Shown here piece after piece: positions 25,127 to 33,208 of a stretch of 33,965 nucleotides of DNA. The notes under the pieces are model-generated. The model saw nothing but the letters and a program-made list of their open reading frames with translations. It was not told the origin of the DNA and did not search any database. The stretch lies in contig JAQSCW010000019.1 of the NCBI GenBank assembly GCA_029945625.1, forward strand, positions 1 through 33,965, in the 5' to 3' direction. Within the stretch, counting starts at the first letter, position 1; every line of letters starts with the position of its first letter. Position numbers and translations under genes: made by a program. Source of the DNA: a bacterium (GTDB lineage: Bacteria > Bacteroidota > Bacteroidia > B-17B0 > Aurantibacillaceae).

Positions 25127-25497
25127 TGGAATCGCGAGGTTTAAGGAAAGTACTAAAAAAAAGAAAGAAGTGAGGAGAACCGATTTAGAATAGTAGAAAA
25201 TAAATCCGCTACCAGTAAATCTTCTACCGCCGGTTTTCATCGAGAAATTTATTTAGAATCATTATTTATTAGGTATGATTTTGATCAGAATTAACATCGT
25301 TTGCAAACGCCGAACTGCTATTATTTAGCAACGATTCCTAGCTATTTTATTTTTTTCTGAAAAAGGTTGCCCTTTTAAACCTATACAGCATTGGCACGCA
25401 GAAGGTATAGGTAAATCATTGATAAATAAACACAGTTTGCCGCAAAGACCCCATTTTATTTATTCACCGACCAACAAAATTACACTTCATGATAGTA
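25127..25497. other. Non-coding spacer between the two modules
   Basis: AT-rich, no convincing gene. It contains an 8-bp inverted repeat ACCTATAC/GTATAGGT (25379-25386 and 25405-25412) with an 18-nt loop, too far from the predicted promoter to be an obvious operator. Confidence 0.4.
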
Positions 25498-25540
25498 TGA
25501 CTTGTATCAGTACTGTAGGTGCCTGGCTGCTGTAATTTTG
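25498..25540 (+). promoter_or_regulatory. Crp/Fnr-type promoter of module copy 2
   Basis: TGACTTGTATCA (25498-25509) is centred exactly 36.5 bp upstream of the end of a perfect -7 element TAATTTTG (25533-25540). Leader of about 40 nt to the ATG at 25585. Confidence 0.62.
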
Positions 25541-25584
25541 TTCCGTTAAAAACAATTTGAATCACTAAAAAACTAAATAAAATT

Positions 25585-26949
25585 ATGAAAACTAGATCGG
25601 TAAAAACAGTTGTAACAGCCTTAACTGTAATGGGAGTTACAACCTTAATGTTTGTGGTCAGCTGTACCAAAACAAATCAAACACTCGACACGCCACCCGC
25701 TCAGGGACTTCCACCGGTAGTTACAAATCCGGCAGACCTGATTTGCGCCAAAGCGACATCTGCACCAATCATCGATGGAGTGGCAGATGCTGTTTGGGAC
25801 AATGCAACTAAATTAAACGCAACCACTCAGGTGCCCGATCCGGGCAATGGCATGTTTTACGGATACATTGGTACACAATACCCAATCACCCTTCGCTCTA
25901 TGTATGATGCAACTAATATTTATTTTTTGGCTGAATATCCCGATGCAGATAAAAGTGTTCAAGTATCCCCTTGGTATTTTAATCCTTCTACAAAACGTTG
26001 GGCACAGGAACCAAGTGCCAAAACATTTGATGTGAACGGAAATATTACCCGCGATGGATGGGGCGAAGACAAACTTTCCTTCTTATGGAACATCGATAAT
26101 TCGGTGGTAAAATTTGCCTCACAATCGTGTTATGCAACGTGTCATATATTTACGTCTTACCTTGATCCCACAACAACACCCGCTACCATGAAAGCGAATC
26201 AAAGTGCTAATCACTATACCAATGGTTCTAATGAAAAAATTGATATGTGGTGGCTAAAAATTGGAAGAGATCCTATTCATGGTCAATTCTCAGATGAGTA
26301 TCAAGACTGGGCTGGTGGACCTTCTATTACCAGTTTAGTGGGAGGAAGCGGCAATGGCCGTCACCAGGATGATCAGGTTGTGACAGGTTCTTCTACTTCC
26401 TATCCCTATGGTCCCGCTTATTCTTCAAATGTAACCGGCGAAGGAACCAGAAATAACTCTCAAACCTTTACGTTAACAGTTTCAGGAAAAACTACCACCG
26501 CAACTGCTCCAAAATACATTATTCCCGGAAAATCCGACTACTATTATATACTTGAAACCGACATTACTAGCGGCGTAGCCCTAACTGTTACCGGCTTGGA
26601 TACACTTGGTAAATTAACTTTAAGTAACGCATCAGTAATCGATCCTAACATAGGTACCGATTATCAGCGAGTGGGCGATGCAGTATATGGAGGCGGTGGT
26701 CCTAAAATCATTCCAAGTTACATTTCTGCACCACTCAAAAACAACCGTGCCGACATAAGCTGCCAAGTAAGTTATACCGGCACAAGTTGGATCATTGAAT
26801 GGAAACGTGCCTTAAAAACTGCTGATACAAAAAGACAGGACGTTGACTTTTCAAGTCTTCAGGATCAACCCTTTGGTGTGGCGATATTTAATAAGTCGAA
26901 CTACCAGCATGGTATCAAACCAAACCTGACCTTGAAATTCCAAAAGTAA
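25585..26949 (+). CDS. Ethylbenzene dehydrogenase heme-domain-like lipoprotein with C-x3-CH motif
   Basis: 454 residues. Lipoprotein leader MKTRSVKTVVTALTV ending FVVSCTK (Cys 27), close to the leader of the YceI protein. Body features of EB_dh-type heme b domains: APIIDGVADAVWDNAT near 60-75, LRSMYDATNIYFLAEYPD near 103-120, WGEDKLSFLWNID near 159, and the C-terminal DQPFGVAIFNKSNYQHG near 430. SCYATCH at 181-187 is C-x3-CH, matching the motif position in the protein at 22368, but this copy lacks the inserted canonical cytochrome c domain and instead has a Ser/Thr/Gly-rich middle. Followed by C-x4-CH lipoprotein and barrel genes: second copy of the module. Confidence 0.72.
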   Translation: MKTRSVKTVVTALTVMGVTTLMFVVSCTKTNQTLDTPPAQGLPPVVTNPADLICAKATSAPIIDGVADAVWDNATKLNATTQVPDPGNGMFYGYIGTQYPITLRSMYDATNIYFLAEYPDADKSVQVSPWYFNPSTKRWAQEPSAKTFDVNGNITRDGWGEDKLSFLWNIDNSVVKFASQSCYATCHIFTSYLDPTTTPATMKANQSANHYTNGSNEKIDMWWLKIGRDPIHGQFSDEYQDWAGGPSITSLVGGSGNGRHQDDQVVTGSSTSYPYGPAYSSNVTGEGTRNNSQTFTLTVSGKTTTATAPKYIIPGKSDYYYILETDITSGVALTVTGLDTLGKLTLSNASVIDPNIGTDYQRVGDAVYGGGGPKIIPSYISAPLKNNRADISCQVSYTGTSWIIEWKRALKTADTKRQDVDFSSLQDQPFGVAIFNKSNYQHGIKPNLTLKFQK

Positions 26950-26989
26950 CACAAACAGGAACTATTCATTGATTTAATATTTTGAAATC

Positions 26990-27391
26990 ATGACACTAAA
27001 AAAAATTGTAATACTTATGGCCGCACTAACGGTGCCCATAATTGGCTTACAAAGTTGTTATAAGGTTGCCACGGTGCCAAAAAGCGCAGAGGTAGAAGTT
27101 ATAACAGCACCTGTGAGTTATGCCACTGACCTCCAGCCCTTATTTACTGCAAATTGCAGCATGAGCGGATGTCATAGTACGGGGGGAAAAGTTCCTGATC
27201 TGACTGTTGGTAAATCCTATAACGCGCTCATAAACGGGAATTATATTAATACCGCAGATCCTGAGAACAGTAACCTTTATCTCTGGCTAATCGGTAAAAA
27301 AGGTACACCCATGCCACCCGGCGCGGTGAATCCCGGAAACATCAATAACCTTACCCTGGCATGGATCCAGCAAGGAGCACTAAACAATTAA
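26990..27391 (+). CDS. Small lipoprotein with C-x4-CH heme-like motif (copy 2)
   Basis: 133 residues. Leader ending GLQSCYK (Cys 23), then SYATDLQPLFTANCSMSGCHS with C-x4-CH and a late MPPGAV Met. Aligns throughout with the product at 23747 (shared SY.TD..PL...C..SGCH, LTVGKSYNALI.G.Y, MPPG, WIQQGA). It lies 40 nt after the EB_dh-like gene and 11 nt before the barrel gene. Confidence 0.75.
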   Translation: MTLKKIVILMAALTVPIIGLQSCYKVATVPKSAEVEVITAPVSYATDLQPLFTANCSMSGCHSTGGKVPDLTVGKSYNALINGNYINTADPENSNLYLWLIGKKGTPMPPGAVNPGNINNLTLAWIQQGALNN

Positions 27392-27402
27392 AAAAAAATA
27401 GT

Positions 27403-28308
27403 ATGAAAAATAATATAAAACAACAACTAACTCATCGGTTTCCGCCGCTTGCCCTGTTGGTACTTTTTCTGGCCTTAGGGAATCTGTTGAATGCGCAAGA
27501 CAGCACTGCTACTGAAGGAAAGAAGGAGTATGCAAAGAAAACCTTTATTGGCAATTTGATCATCGATAACCAAACGTGTATGGTGCCGGTAAAAGGCGTA
27601 TTTGAATTTGTAATCCAACATCGTTTTGGGACCATGGAAAATGGGTATGAAGACTTTGCCGGCTTGTACGCATCTTCAAACATTCGCCTCGGGTTTAATT
27701 ACACGCCAATCGAAAATCTGCAAGTGGGCTTTGGTTTTACCAAAGAACAAATGATGTGGGATGCAAACATCAAGTACGCCCTTGTTAAACAGGGTAAATC
27801 GGGGGGCTCTCCTGTGAGCGTGACCTATTTCGGGTTGATGGGCATTGATACCCGACCGAAAGAAGGCAACTTTGTGGAAGATGTGGATCGTTTGTCGTAC
27901 TTCCACCAATTGATACTGGCCCGTAAGGTGACCAAAGATCTGTCCATTCAGGTGGCGCCAAGTTTTTCGTGGTATAACAATGTAGAAGGATACGTAAGCA
28001 CAGATGGAAGCATTAAGCCGACAATGAACAATGGGCATTTGGCCATCGCTTTCATGGGGTGTTATGCGTTAAGTGATAAGTTTTCGATCATCGTAAATTA
28101 CGATCAGCCGCTCACCGAACATACCACTAACAATCCTGATCCTAATATCAGCTTTGGATTTCAGGTAGGCACCAGCTCACACACCTTTCAGTTATTTGTA
28201 GGAAATTACCACAGTATTGTTCCTCAAATGAATAATTTTTACAATCACAACAATTACAAAGATGGCGCAAGTGCATTTTTGATTGGATTTAATATTACCA
28301 AACGATAA
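27403..28308 (+). CDS. DUF5777-like outer-membrane beta-barrel protein (copy 2)
   Basis: 301 residues from the ATG at 27403 (MKNNIKQQL), chosen because an upstream in-frame ATG at 27361 lies inside the preceding gene. Signal peptide ends LLNAQ. The signature IIDNQTCMVPVKGVFEFVIQ, HRFG, FAGLYASSNIRLGFNYTP matches the copy at 24142, as do the DRLSYFHQLI.ARK and SLQ(I/V)APS blocks. C-terminal strand ends FLIGFNITKR. Probable outer-membrane location. Confidence 0.8.
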   Translation: MKNNIKQQLTHRFPPLALLVLFLALGNLLNAQDSTATEGKKEYAKKTFIGNLIIDNQTCMVPVKGVFEFVIQHRFGTMENGYEDFAGLYASSNIRLGFNYTPIENLQVGFGFTKEQMMWDANIKYALVKQGKSGGSPVSVTYFGLMGIDTRPKEGNFVEDVDRLSYFHQLILARKVTKDLSIQVAPSFSWYNNVEGYVSTDGSIKPTMNNGHLAIAFMGCYALSDKFSIIVNYDQPLTEHTTNNPDPNISFGFQVGTSSHTFQLFVGNYHSIVPQMNNFYNHNNYKDGASAFLIGFNITKR

Positions 28309-28336
28309 GGCGGTAATGCTCTGGATTGTTATAAAG

Positions 28337-28371
28337 CTTCACCTCTTGAAAATAGAGGTGAAGTTTTTTTT
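28337..28371 (+). terminator. Rho-independent terminator after module copy 2
   Basis: 10-bp stem CTTCACCTCT/AGAGGTGAAG followed by eight T. Confidence 0.9.
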
Positions 28372-28480
28372 GAACGCTAATTTTCGATTACCAATACACC
28401 ATCAATCATTACTAAATGAATTGCCGACACCGAGCCTCTTTGAATAGCAATTTTTTGGGCATTTTTTGTTTTTTTTTTGA

Positions 28481-28548
28481 TTATGACCAAAGTCATAAAT
28501 TAAATTGATGCGTGTCATTCAAGGCAGTGCACTTAAACACGTACTTTG
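28481..28548 (+). promoter_or_regulatory. Promoter with two tandem Crp/Fnr-type sites for the NrfCD-like operon
   Basis: Site A, TTATGACCAAAGTCATAA (28481-28498), is a perfect 7-bp-arm palindrome. Site B, TGATGCGTGTCA (28506-28517), is weaker. Centres are 22 bp apart, two helical turns. Site B is centred 36.5 bp upstream of the end of the -7-like TACTTTG (28542-28548), giving about -41.5 and -63.5. Confidence 0.7.
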
Positions 28549-28579
28549 AGAACGGAATAACACTTTAAACCTATAGATT

Positions 28580-28885
28580 ATGTCACAAAAATCAGAAGAA
28601 AAGGACAAGAAGGAAACGCCTAAATCCGGAAGGAGAGGCTTTCTTAAATTAGGATTACTTGCTGCGGGATTAACCGCGGTGGGAGGTGGCCTACAAGAAG
28701 CATTATCAGAGGAGAAGATCACTGCAAAAAGCGATGGAGGAGAGAAGATGAAAATGCTCACCCCTGATGGTAAATTGGTGGAAATTGACAAGTCTCTCTT
28801 CGATAAACTCTCTACCAAGAAGAAAGCAAGCAATTCGGAAATTTATCAGTGGATGAATAATCCTTCTAAAGACAATAATATTTAA
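28580..28885 (+). CDS. Small twin-arginine signal protein
   Basis: 101 residues, no known family. A charged N-region leads to GRRGFLKLGLLAAG (RR at 18-19), a good Tat motif with hydrophobic stretch to about residue 38. The short mature part holds KMLTPDGKLVEID (58-70), which closely matches KLLSPEGEIVEVD in the next protein, so the two N-terminal regions look paralogous. No cofactor motif. Only 3 nt separate it from the Fe-S gene. It may be a Tat escort or a small structural subunit; both are guesses. Confidence 0.7.
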   Translation: MSQKSEEKDKKETPKSGRRGFLKLGLLAAGLTAVGGGLQEALSEEKITAKSDGGEKMKMLTPDGKLVEIDKSLFDKLSTKKKASNSEIYQWMNNPSKDNNI

Positions 28886-28888
28886 GTT

Positions 28889-29857
28889 ATGAAGCCAGAA
28901 GAAAAATTAAAAGACAACAGCAGGCTGGAATTTTTAAAAACCGCTGCCATTGCTACAGTAGGCACTTTAGCCTGTGGAAGTTTGGTGTGTTCCTGTTCAA
29001 AAAAGGAAGCTCCAAAAAGCCAAAAAGTGAAGCTGCTTTCCCCCGAAGGGGAAATTGTGGAAGTGGATTCAGACTACCTTAATCATCAAGAGCACATGGC
29101 TATTATTTCCAAATTGGAAGCCCGTGAGGGTATTGCCGGTAAGAAATTCGTGATGGTGGTGGATTTGTCGCGCTGCAAAAATGCACGTAAATGTGTAAAC
29201 GCATGTCAGAAGTGGCACTATCGCGGCGAAGACACCGAATGGTTGACGGTAAAATTAATGAAAGACAGTGAGAAAGGCGCGCCGTATTGGTTCCCTAAAC
29301 AGTGTTTTCATTGCGATAATCCTCCATGCGTGAAGGTTTGCCCGGTTGATGCCACCTACAAAAGAGATGATGGGTTGGTGTTAATTGACAACGAAAGATG
29401 TATTGGTTGCAAATTCTGTATGGCAGCTTGTCCTTATTCCACAAGGGTGTTTAATTGGGATGAGCCTGAAATTCCTGATTACATCCAGGGCCAACCATAC
29501 TCTGCAGAAACCGGTATTCCGGCAAAAATAGGAACTGTTGAAAAATGCGATTTCTGTCCCGACAGAAGCAGAGAAGGCCTACTACCTCCGTGTGTAGAAG
29601 CTTGCCCAAATGGCGTATTTTATTTTGGTGATGAAAATGAAGACACCGTGACCAATGGTGATGAAACAGTTAGTTTCACACAATTGATCAAAGATGGTGG
29701 CGCTTACCGTTTTCAGGAAGAATTGGGTACCAAGCCACGCGTTTACTACTTGCCGCCAAAAAACCGTCAATTCCCTGTGGAAAGAGGATACGAAGCATTG
29801 CCTGATAAATTGAAGGACAGATTCAGAGATGTAATGGAAGGTAGTGGTGAAATTTAA
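28889..29857 (+). CDS. NrfC/PsrB-like ferredoxin subunit with four cluster motifs
   Basis: 322 residues. Four Cys groups of a DMSO reductase B/NrfC-type protein: C96, C102, C106; C139, C142, C147, C151; C171, C174, C177, C181; C220, C223, C235, C239. The first group lacks the usual second Cys (Ala99 in CKNARKC), so one cluster may be [3Fe-4S] or otherwise ligated. The N-terminus NSRLEFLKTAAIA resembles a Tat signal but has RL rather than RR, and a lipobox-like VCSCSKK follows. It should pass electrons between the NrfD-like quinol module and periplasmic cytochrome c. No molybdopterin subunit is present. Confidence 0.88.
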   Translation: MKPEEKLKDNSRLEFLKTAAIATVGTLACGSLVCSCSKKEAPKSQKVKLLSPEGEIVEVDSDYLNHQEHMAIISKLEAREGIAGKKFVMVVDLSRCKNARKCVNACQKWHYRGEDTEWLTVKLMKDSEKGAPYWFPKQCFHCDNPPCVKVCPVDATYKRDDGLVLIDNERCIGCKFCMAACPYSTRVFNWDEPEIPDYIQGQPYSAETGIPAKIGTVEKCDFCPDRSREGLLPPCVEACPNGVFYFGDENEDTVTNGDETVSFTQLIKDGGAYRFQEELGTKPRVYYLPPKNRQFPVERGYEALPDKLKDRFRDVMEGSGEI

Positions 29858-29898
29858 AAGTCTAAGGTGTAATTATCAACTATTAAAACATAAAATTT

Positions 29899-31254
29899 AT
29901 GGAACTAAATAAATATCAACAGGAGCTCTTTGACAAGCAACGCCCGACCGTTGAAAAATTTGGGGCAAAGACATGGATGTGGTCATTGTTTTTCTTGGCA
30001 TGGATCGGACTTGGTGGCTACGCTCTGTATTTGCAGATAGCCGTAGGTCACACGGTGACAGGGATGCGAGATAATGTGGTATGGGGGCTATACATCGCCA
30101 ATTTTATTTTCTTTATTGGGATTAGTTATGCCGGAGCCGTAATATCGGGAATCCTTCATATTTTGAAAGTAGAATGGCGAAAACCAATTATACGAATCGC
30201 AGAAATGATCACCGTAATTTCTACTATCATCGGTCCAATTTTTATTCTGCTTTGTATAGGCCGACTCGACCGATTGCATCATTTATTTTTATATCCCCGT
30301 TTGCAGTCTCCCATTACTTGGGACGTGTTTGCTATTGGAACGTATTTTGCGGGAAGTGTGATTTTTCTTTACCTCGCACTCATTAAGGACTTTGCTATTT
30401 TACGCGATGCCAAGTTAAATGTTCCAAAATGGAAACAACATTTATATAAATTTTTAGCGATAGGTTACCGTGGTACAAAAGGACAAAATCGTCATATTAA
30501 TATTTCCACCAACCTCATGGCCATCATGATTGTGCCCCTTGCCATTATTGTACACTCCGTATTGTCGTGGATTTTCGGTATGACCTTAAGACCGGGCTGG
30601 CACAGCACCATTTTTGGACCTTACTTTGTTCTTGCGGCAATTTATTCAGGAACTGGGGTTTTGATTATGGCCATGTGGGTGTACCGTAAAATGTACAAAC
30701 TCTATGACTATATCACTGATCAACATTTTGTGTATTTAGGCTACATCATGATGGTTCTGGGAGCAGGCTATGGCTATTTTACTTTTTCGGAATACCTAAC
30801 CGATTGGTTTGCTTCCGAAAAATGGGTGAGTGAAGTACTTGAAAAAATGTTTAATCCCGCAAAATACGGATGGTATTTCTTATACTCTAACGTCTTTGGA
30901 ATTCTAATTCCGGTGTTGGTTGTCGCCATTCCTTTTACCAGAAAGCCGGGTATTATTGCCCTTGCCTCAACCTTTATGGTGCTGGCATTATGGATCAAAA
31001 GGTACCTCATCATTGTACCTACTCTTGAATCTCCATTATTGCCAATGCAAGATACCCGCATGGAATACGTTAAATATTCTGCAACTTGGGTTGAATGGGC
31101 ACTTACTCTGGCAGGCGTGGCCACTTTCTTTTTGTTCTTCACCATCATGTCTAAAATTGTTCCCATTGTTCCCATATCTGAATTTGGTGATAAGGAAAAA
31201 AACCCGGAAGCGCCAACTGATGCAACTAAAGAAAATAATTCAAATCCTGTTTAA
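29899..31254 (+). CDS. NrfD/HmeB-like polytopic quinol-interacting membrane subunit
   Basis: 451 residues with about ten transmembrane segments. An N-terminal stretch of about 25 residues precedes helix 1 (WMWSLFFLAWIGLGGYALY). The NVVWGLYIANFIFFIGISYAG block near 59-79 and GPIFILLCIGRLDRLHHLF near 112-130 are typical of NrfD/PsrC proteins that exchange electrons and protons with quinones. Long C-terminal acidic tail. It follows the Fe-S gene by 41 nt, the usual NrfCD order. Closest known relatives by architecture are HmeB/ActC-type subunits; direction of electron flow (quinol to cytochrome c) is inferred. Confidence 0.9.
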   Translation: MELNKYQQELFDKQRPTVEKFGAKTWMWSLFFLAWIGLGGYALYLQIAVGHTVTGMRDNVVWGLYIANFIFFIGISYAGAVISGILHILKVEWRKPIIRIAEMITVISTIIGPIFILLCIGRLDRLHHLFLYPRLQSPITWDVFAIGTYFAGSVIFLYLALIKDFAILRDAKLNVPKWKQHLYKFLAIGYRGTKGQNRHINISTNLMAIMIVPLAIIVHSVLSWIFGMTLRPGWHSTIFGPYFVLAAIYSGTGVLIMAMWVYRKMYKLYDYITDQHFVYLGYIMMVLGAGYGYFTFSEYLTDWFASEKWVSEVLEKMFNPAKYGWYFLYSNVFGILIPVLVVAIPFTRKPGIIALASTFMVLALWIKRYLIIVPTLESPLLPMQDTRMEYVKYSATWVEWALTLAGVATFFLFFTIMSKIVPIVPISEFGDKEKNPEAPTDATKENNSNPV

Positions 31255-31264
31255 AATAAGAAAT

Positions 31265-32200
31265 ATGAAACGAATTTTGACCGTAGCTATAGATAGGAAA
31301 TCCATTTCAAAATTAATGGTTTCTGCTGCAATCCTTATTGCCGCCATGAGTCCCGGCAGTTTTTTTGCTCAGGGAGACTCAACCAAAACTAAAAGTGACG
31401 CCAAAGAAGAACCAACAACAGTTTCTCCGTCACTTGAATTTTATACTGTACAAAAAGGCAATAATACCATCGATTTAAGAGCTCGCCTCCAAGGGAAAGT
31501 AAATGGCGCCAATAAAAAGTTACCGCATTTGAAAGTAAATTTTATGTCGGTGAACGGGGATGAGGAAAAACTTTTGGGTTTTGGGATCACCGATGTAAAC
31601 GGAAAAGCAGTTTGTAATCTAAAAAGCGAACTCGTACCTACAGATGAAAAAGGCAATGTGAACTTAAAGGCAATTTATGCCGGTACTAAACTTGTTGAAG
31701 GAGCTGAGGAAGAATTGACCATCCGTAAGGCGCGACTTGAAATAACTCCTGTAACGGGCGACACGGTGTATTCGGTGAAAGTAAAATTAGTCGACGTGTC
31801 AACCGGAACTGTGACTCCTGTGCCTGAAACCGCACTGGGTATTTTTGTTCACCGGTATTTTAATCCTTTAAAAGTGGCTGAAGCAACCACTGACGAAAGT
31901 GGTGAAGGCACAGCCGTTGTACCATTTGAATTACCGGGAGACAAGGAAGGAAACATCGAGATCTTAGTGAAATTAGATGAGCACGAATTGTACGGCTTTA
32001 TGGAATCTTCTGTAACTCAAAAATGGGGTATTCCGCTTGAAGATCAATTAAGAAGAACTTCCAGAGCACTTTGGACGGCTCACCCTCCTTTATGGATGCT
32101 GATAACATTTATTATTCTGATAACGTTGGTATGGGGTCACTATATCGTGATCATTTGGGAATTGTTCAGATTACGAAAAGAAGAACCGCACATTAACTAA
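31265..32200 (+). CDS. Secreted Ig-like protein with C-terminal membrane anchor (a)
   Basis: 311 residues from the ATG at 31265; earlier in-frame starts lie inside the NrfD gene. N-terminal signal (KLMVSAAILIAAM...FFAQ), two beta-sandwich-like repeats (about 55-150 with GFGITDVNGKAVCNL, and 155-240 with AEATTDESGEGTAVVPF) and a C-terminal transmembrane helix (MLITFIILITLVWGHYIVIIW) with a basic tail. I know no family name. Same layout as the next product, so a duplicated pair. Probably a periplasmic accessory or scaffold subunit of the NrfCD-like complex. Confidence 0.75.
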   Translation: MKRILTVAIDRKSISKLMVSAAILIAAMSPGSFFAQGDSTKTKSDAKEEPTTVSPSLEFYTVQKGNNTIDLRARLQGKVNGANKKLPHLKVNFMSVNGDEEKLLGFGITDVNGKAVCNLKSELVPTDEKGNVNLKAIYAGTKLVEGAEEELTIRKARLEITPVTGDTVYSVKVKLVDVSTGTVTPVPETALGIFVHRYFNPLKVAEATTDESGEGTAVVPFELPGDKEGNIEILVKLDEHELYGFMESSVTQKWGIPLEDQLRRTSRALWTAHPPLWMLITFIILITLVWGHYIVIIWELFRLRKEEPHIN

Positions 32201-32266
32201 ATAGGATCCAAAAATCTCTTTCGTATAGTCTCACTTCAAATTAGTAGATTTGAACTAGATCGAGTT

Positions 32267-33157
32267 ATGCCATTAATTTTTACATATTTGCCAAGTAGAA
32301 AGTCTTTCTTCTTTTGGGTCGCGTTTGGAATTTTTTTCACCGGCCACTCCCAAACTCATGGAAGTGCTGTTGCCGGTACTAATAAGATTACTCCCACCCT
32401 TACCGTAAATTATAGGATCACCAATGGTGAAAAAGGGATCACCGTGGGGGTTACAAGAATGGAAGGGGAGAAGGTGGTTCCCGTTACCAACCTAATAGTG
32501 AACCTGTACCTTACCCAGCACAAAAAATATGATCCCGCTACAGGCGAAGGGTGGATAGGCAATCACGTGACCGATCAAAGTGGTCACGTCTATTTTTCAC
32601 TTCCCGTAAAAGTGCTGAAGTTGAAAGAAAATAGTCATACCTTTTTTTTCATAGCCAGCATCGGTTCTGATCCCATATTTAAAGACACGCACGACAGCAT
32701 TACGATGGCCGATGCCTCAATAGAATTGTTCTCCGGTGAAACAGCGGCTAATACAAGAGTGGTAGCTAAATTTTCAAAGAGTGAGGAAAATGGCGTGGTG
32801 GCAATCCCTCAAAAGGAAATAAAGTTCTTTGTAAAAAGGGGAGCTGAAGAAATTCCGTTTGGCAGGGAAAATCGACTTACCGACATGGAAGGGGTGGTGA
32901 GTGAGATTCTGCCGGAGGATATCTTTGGAAATGAGAATAATACAATTACCGTTTTAGCCCGATTTGAAGATAAGGAGAACCACGGCATTATTGAAGTTAG
33001 CCGCGATATTCCTTGGAAGGCTCCTAAAGGAGGATCTAACGCCGTTAATCAGAAACTTTGGTCCGGCATTCGAAATGCACCGGTGGCTTTGGTAATCGCT
33101 TTGGCAATGGTGTTAATTATGCTAATATTTTTCGTTCGGGCAAAAAAGAAACAGTAA
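32267..33157 (+). CDS. Secreted Ig-like protein with C-terminal membrane anchor (b)
   Basis: 296 residues. N-terminal signal-like hydrophobic segment (FFFWVAFGIFFTG), two beta-sandwich-like domains (NHVTDQSGHVYFSLPV near 103, ENRLTDMEGVVSEILPE near 203), then IPWKAPKGG and a C-terminal helix VALVIALAMVLIMLIFFV with RAKKKQ. Shares domain order, the (T/V)D..G.....(L/V)P repeat feature and anchor with the preceding gene product but little plain identity. No cofactor-binding motif. Unknown function; operon position suggests a partner of the membrane complex. Confidence 0.75.
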   Translation: MPLIFTYLPSRKSFFFWVAFGIFFTGHSQTHGSAVAGTNKITPTLTVNYRITNGEKGITVGVTRMEGEKVVPVTNLIVNLYLTQHKKYDPATGEGWIGNHVTDQSGHVYFSLPVKVLKLKENSHTFFFIASIGSDPIFKDTHDSITMADASIELFSGETAANTRVVAKFSKSEENGVVAIPQKEIKFFVKRGAEEIPFGRENRLTDMEGVVSEILPEDIFGNENNTITVLARFEDKENHGIIEVSRDIPWKAPKGGSNAVNQKLWSGIRNAPVALVIALAMVLIMLIFFVRAKKKQ

Positions 33158-33208
33158 ATTATTTATCTTTACACAATAATTTAAATTCACAAAATAAAAA
33201 CCAAATAA

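Noticed and set aside
30920-31264. Long N-terminal extension of the first Ig-like protein
   Set aside because: It lies out of frame inside the NrfD-like gene; the ATG at 31265 opens a proper signal peptide.
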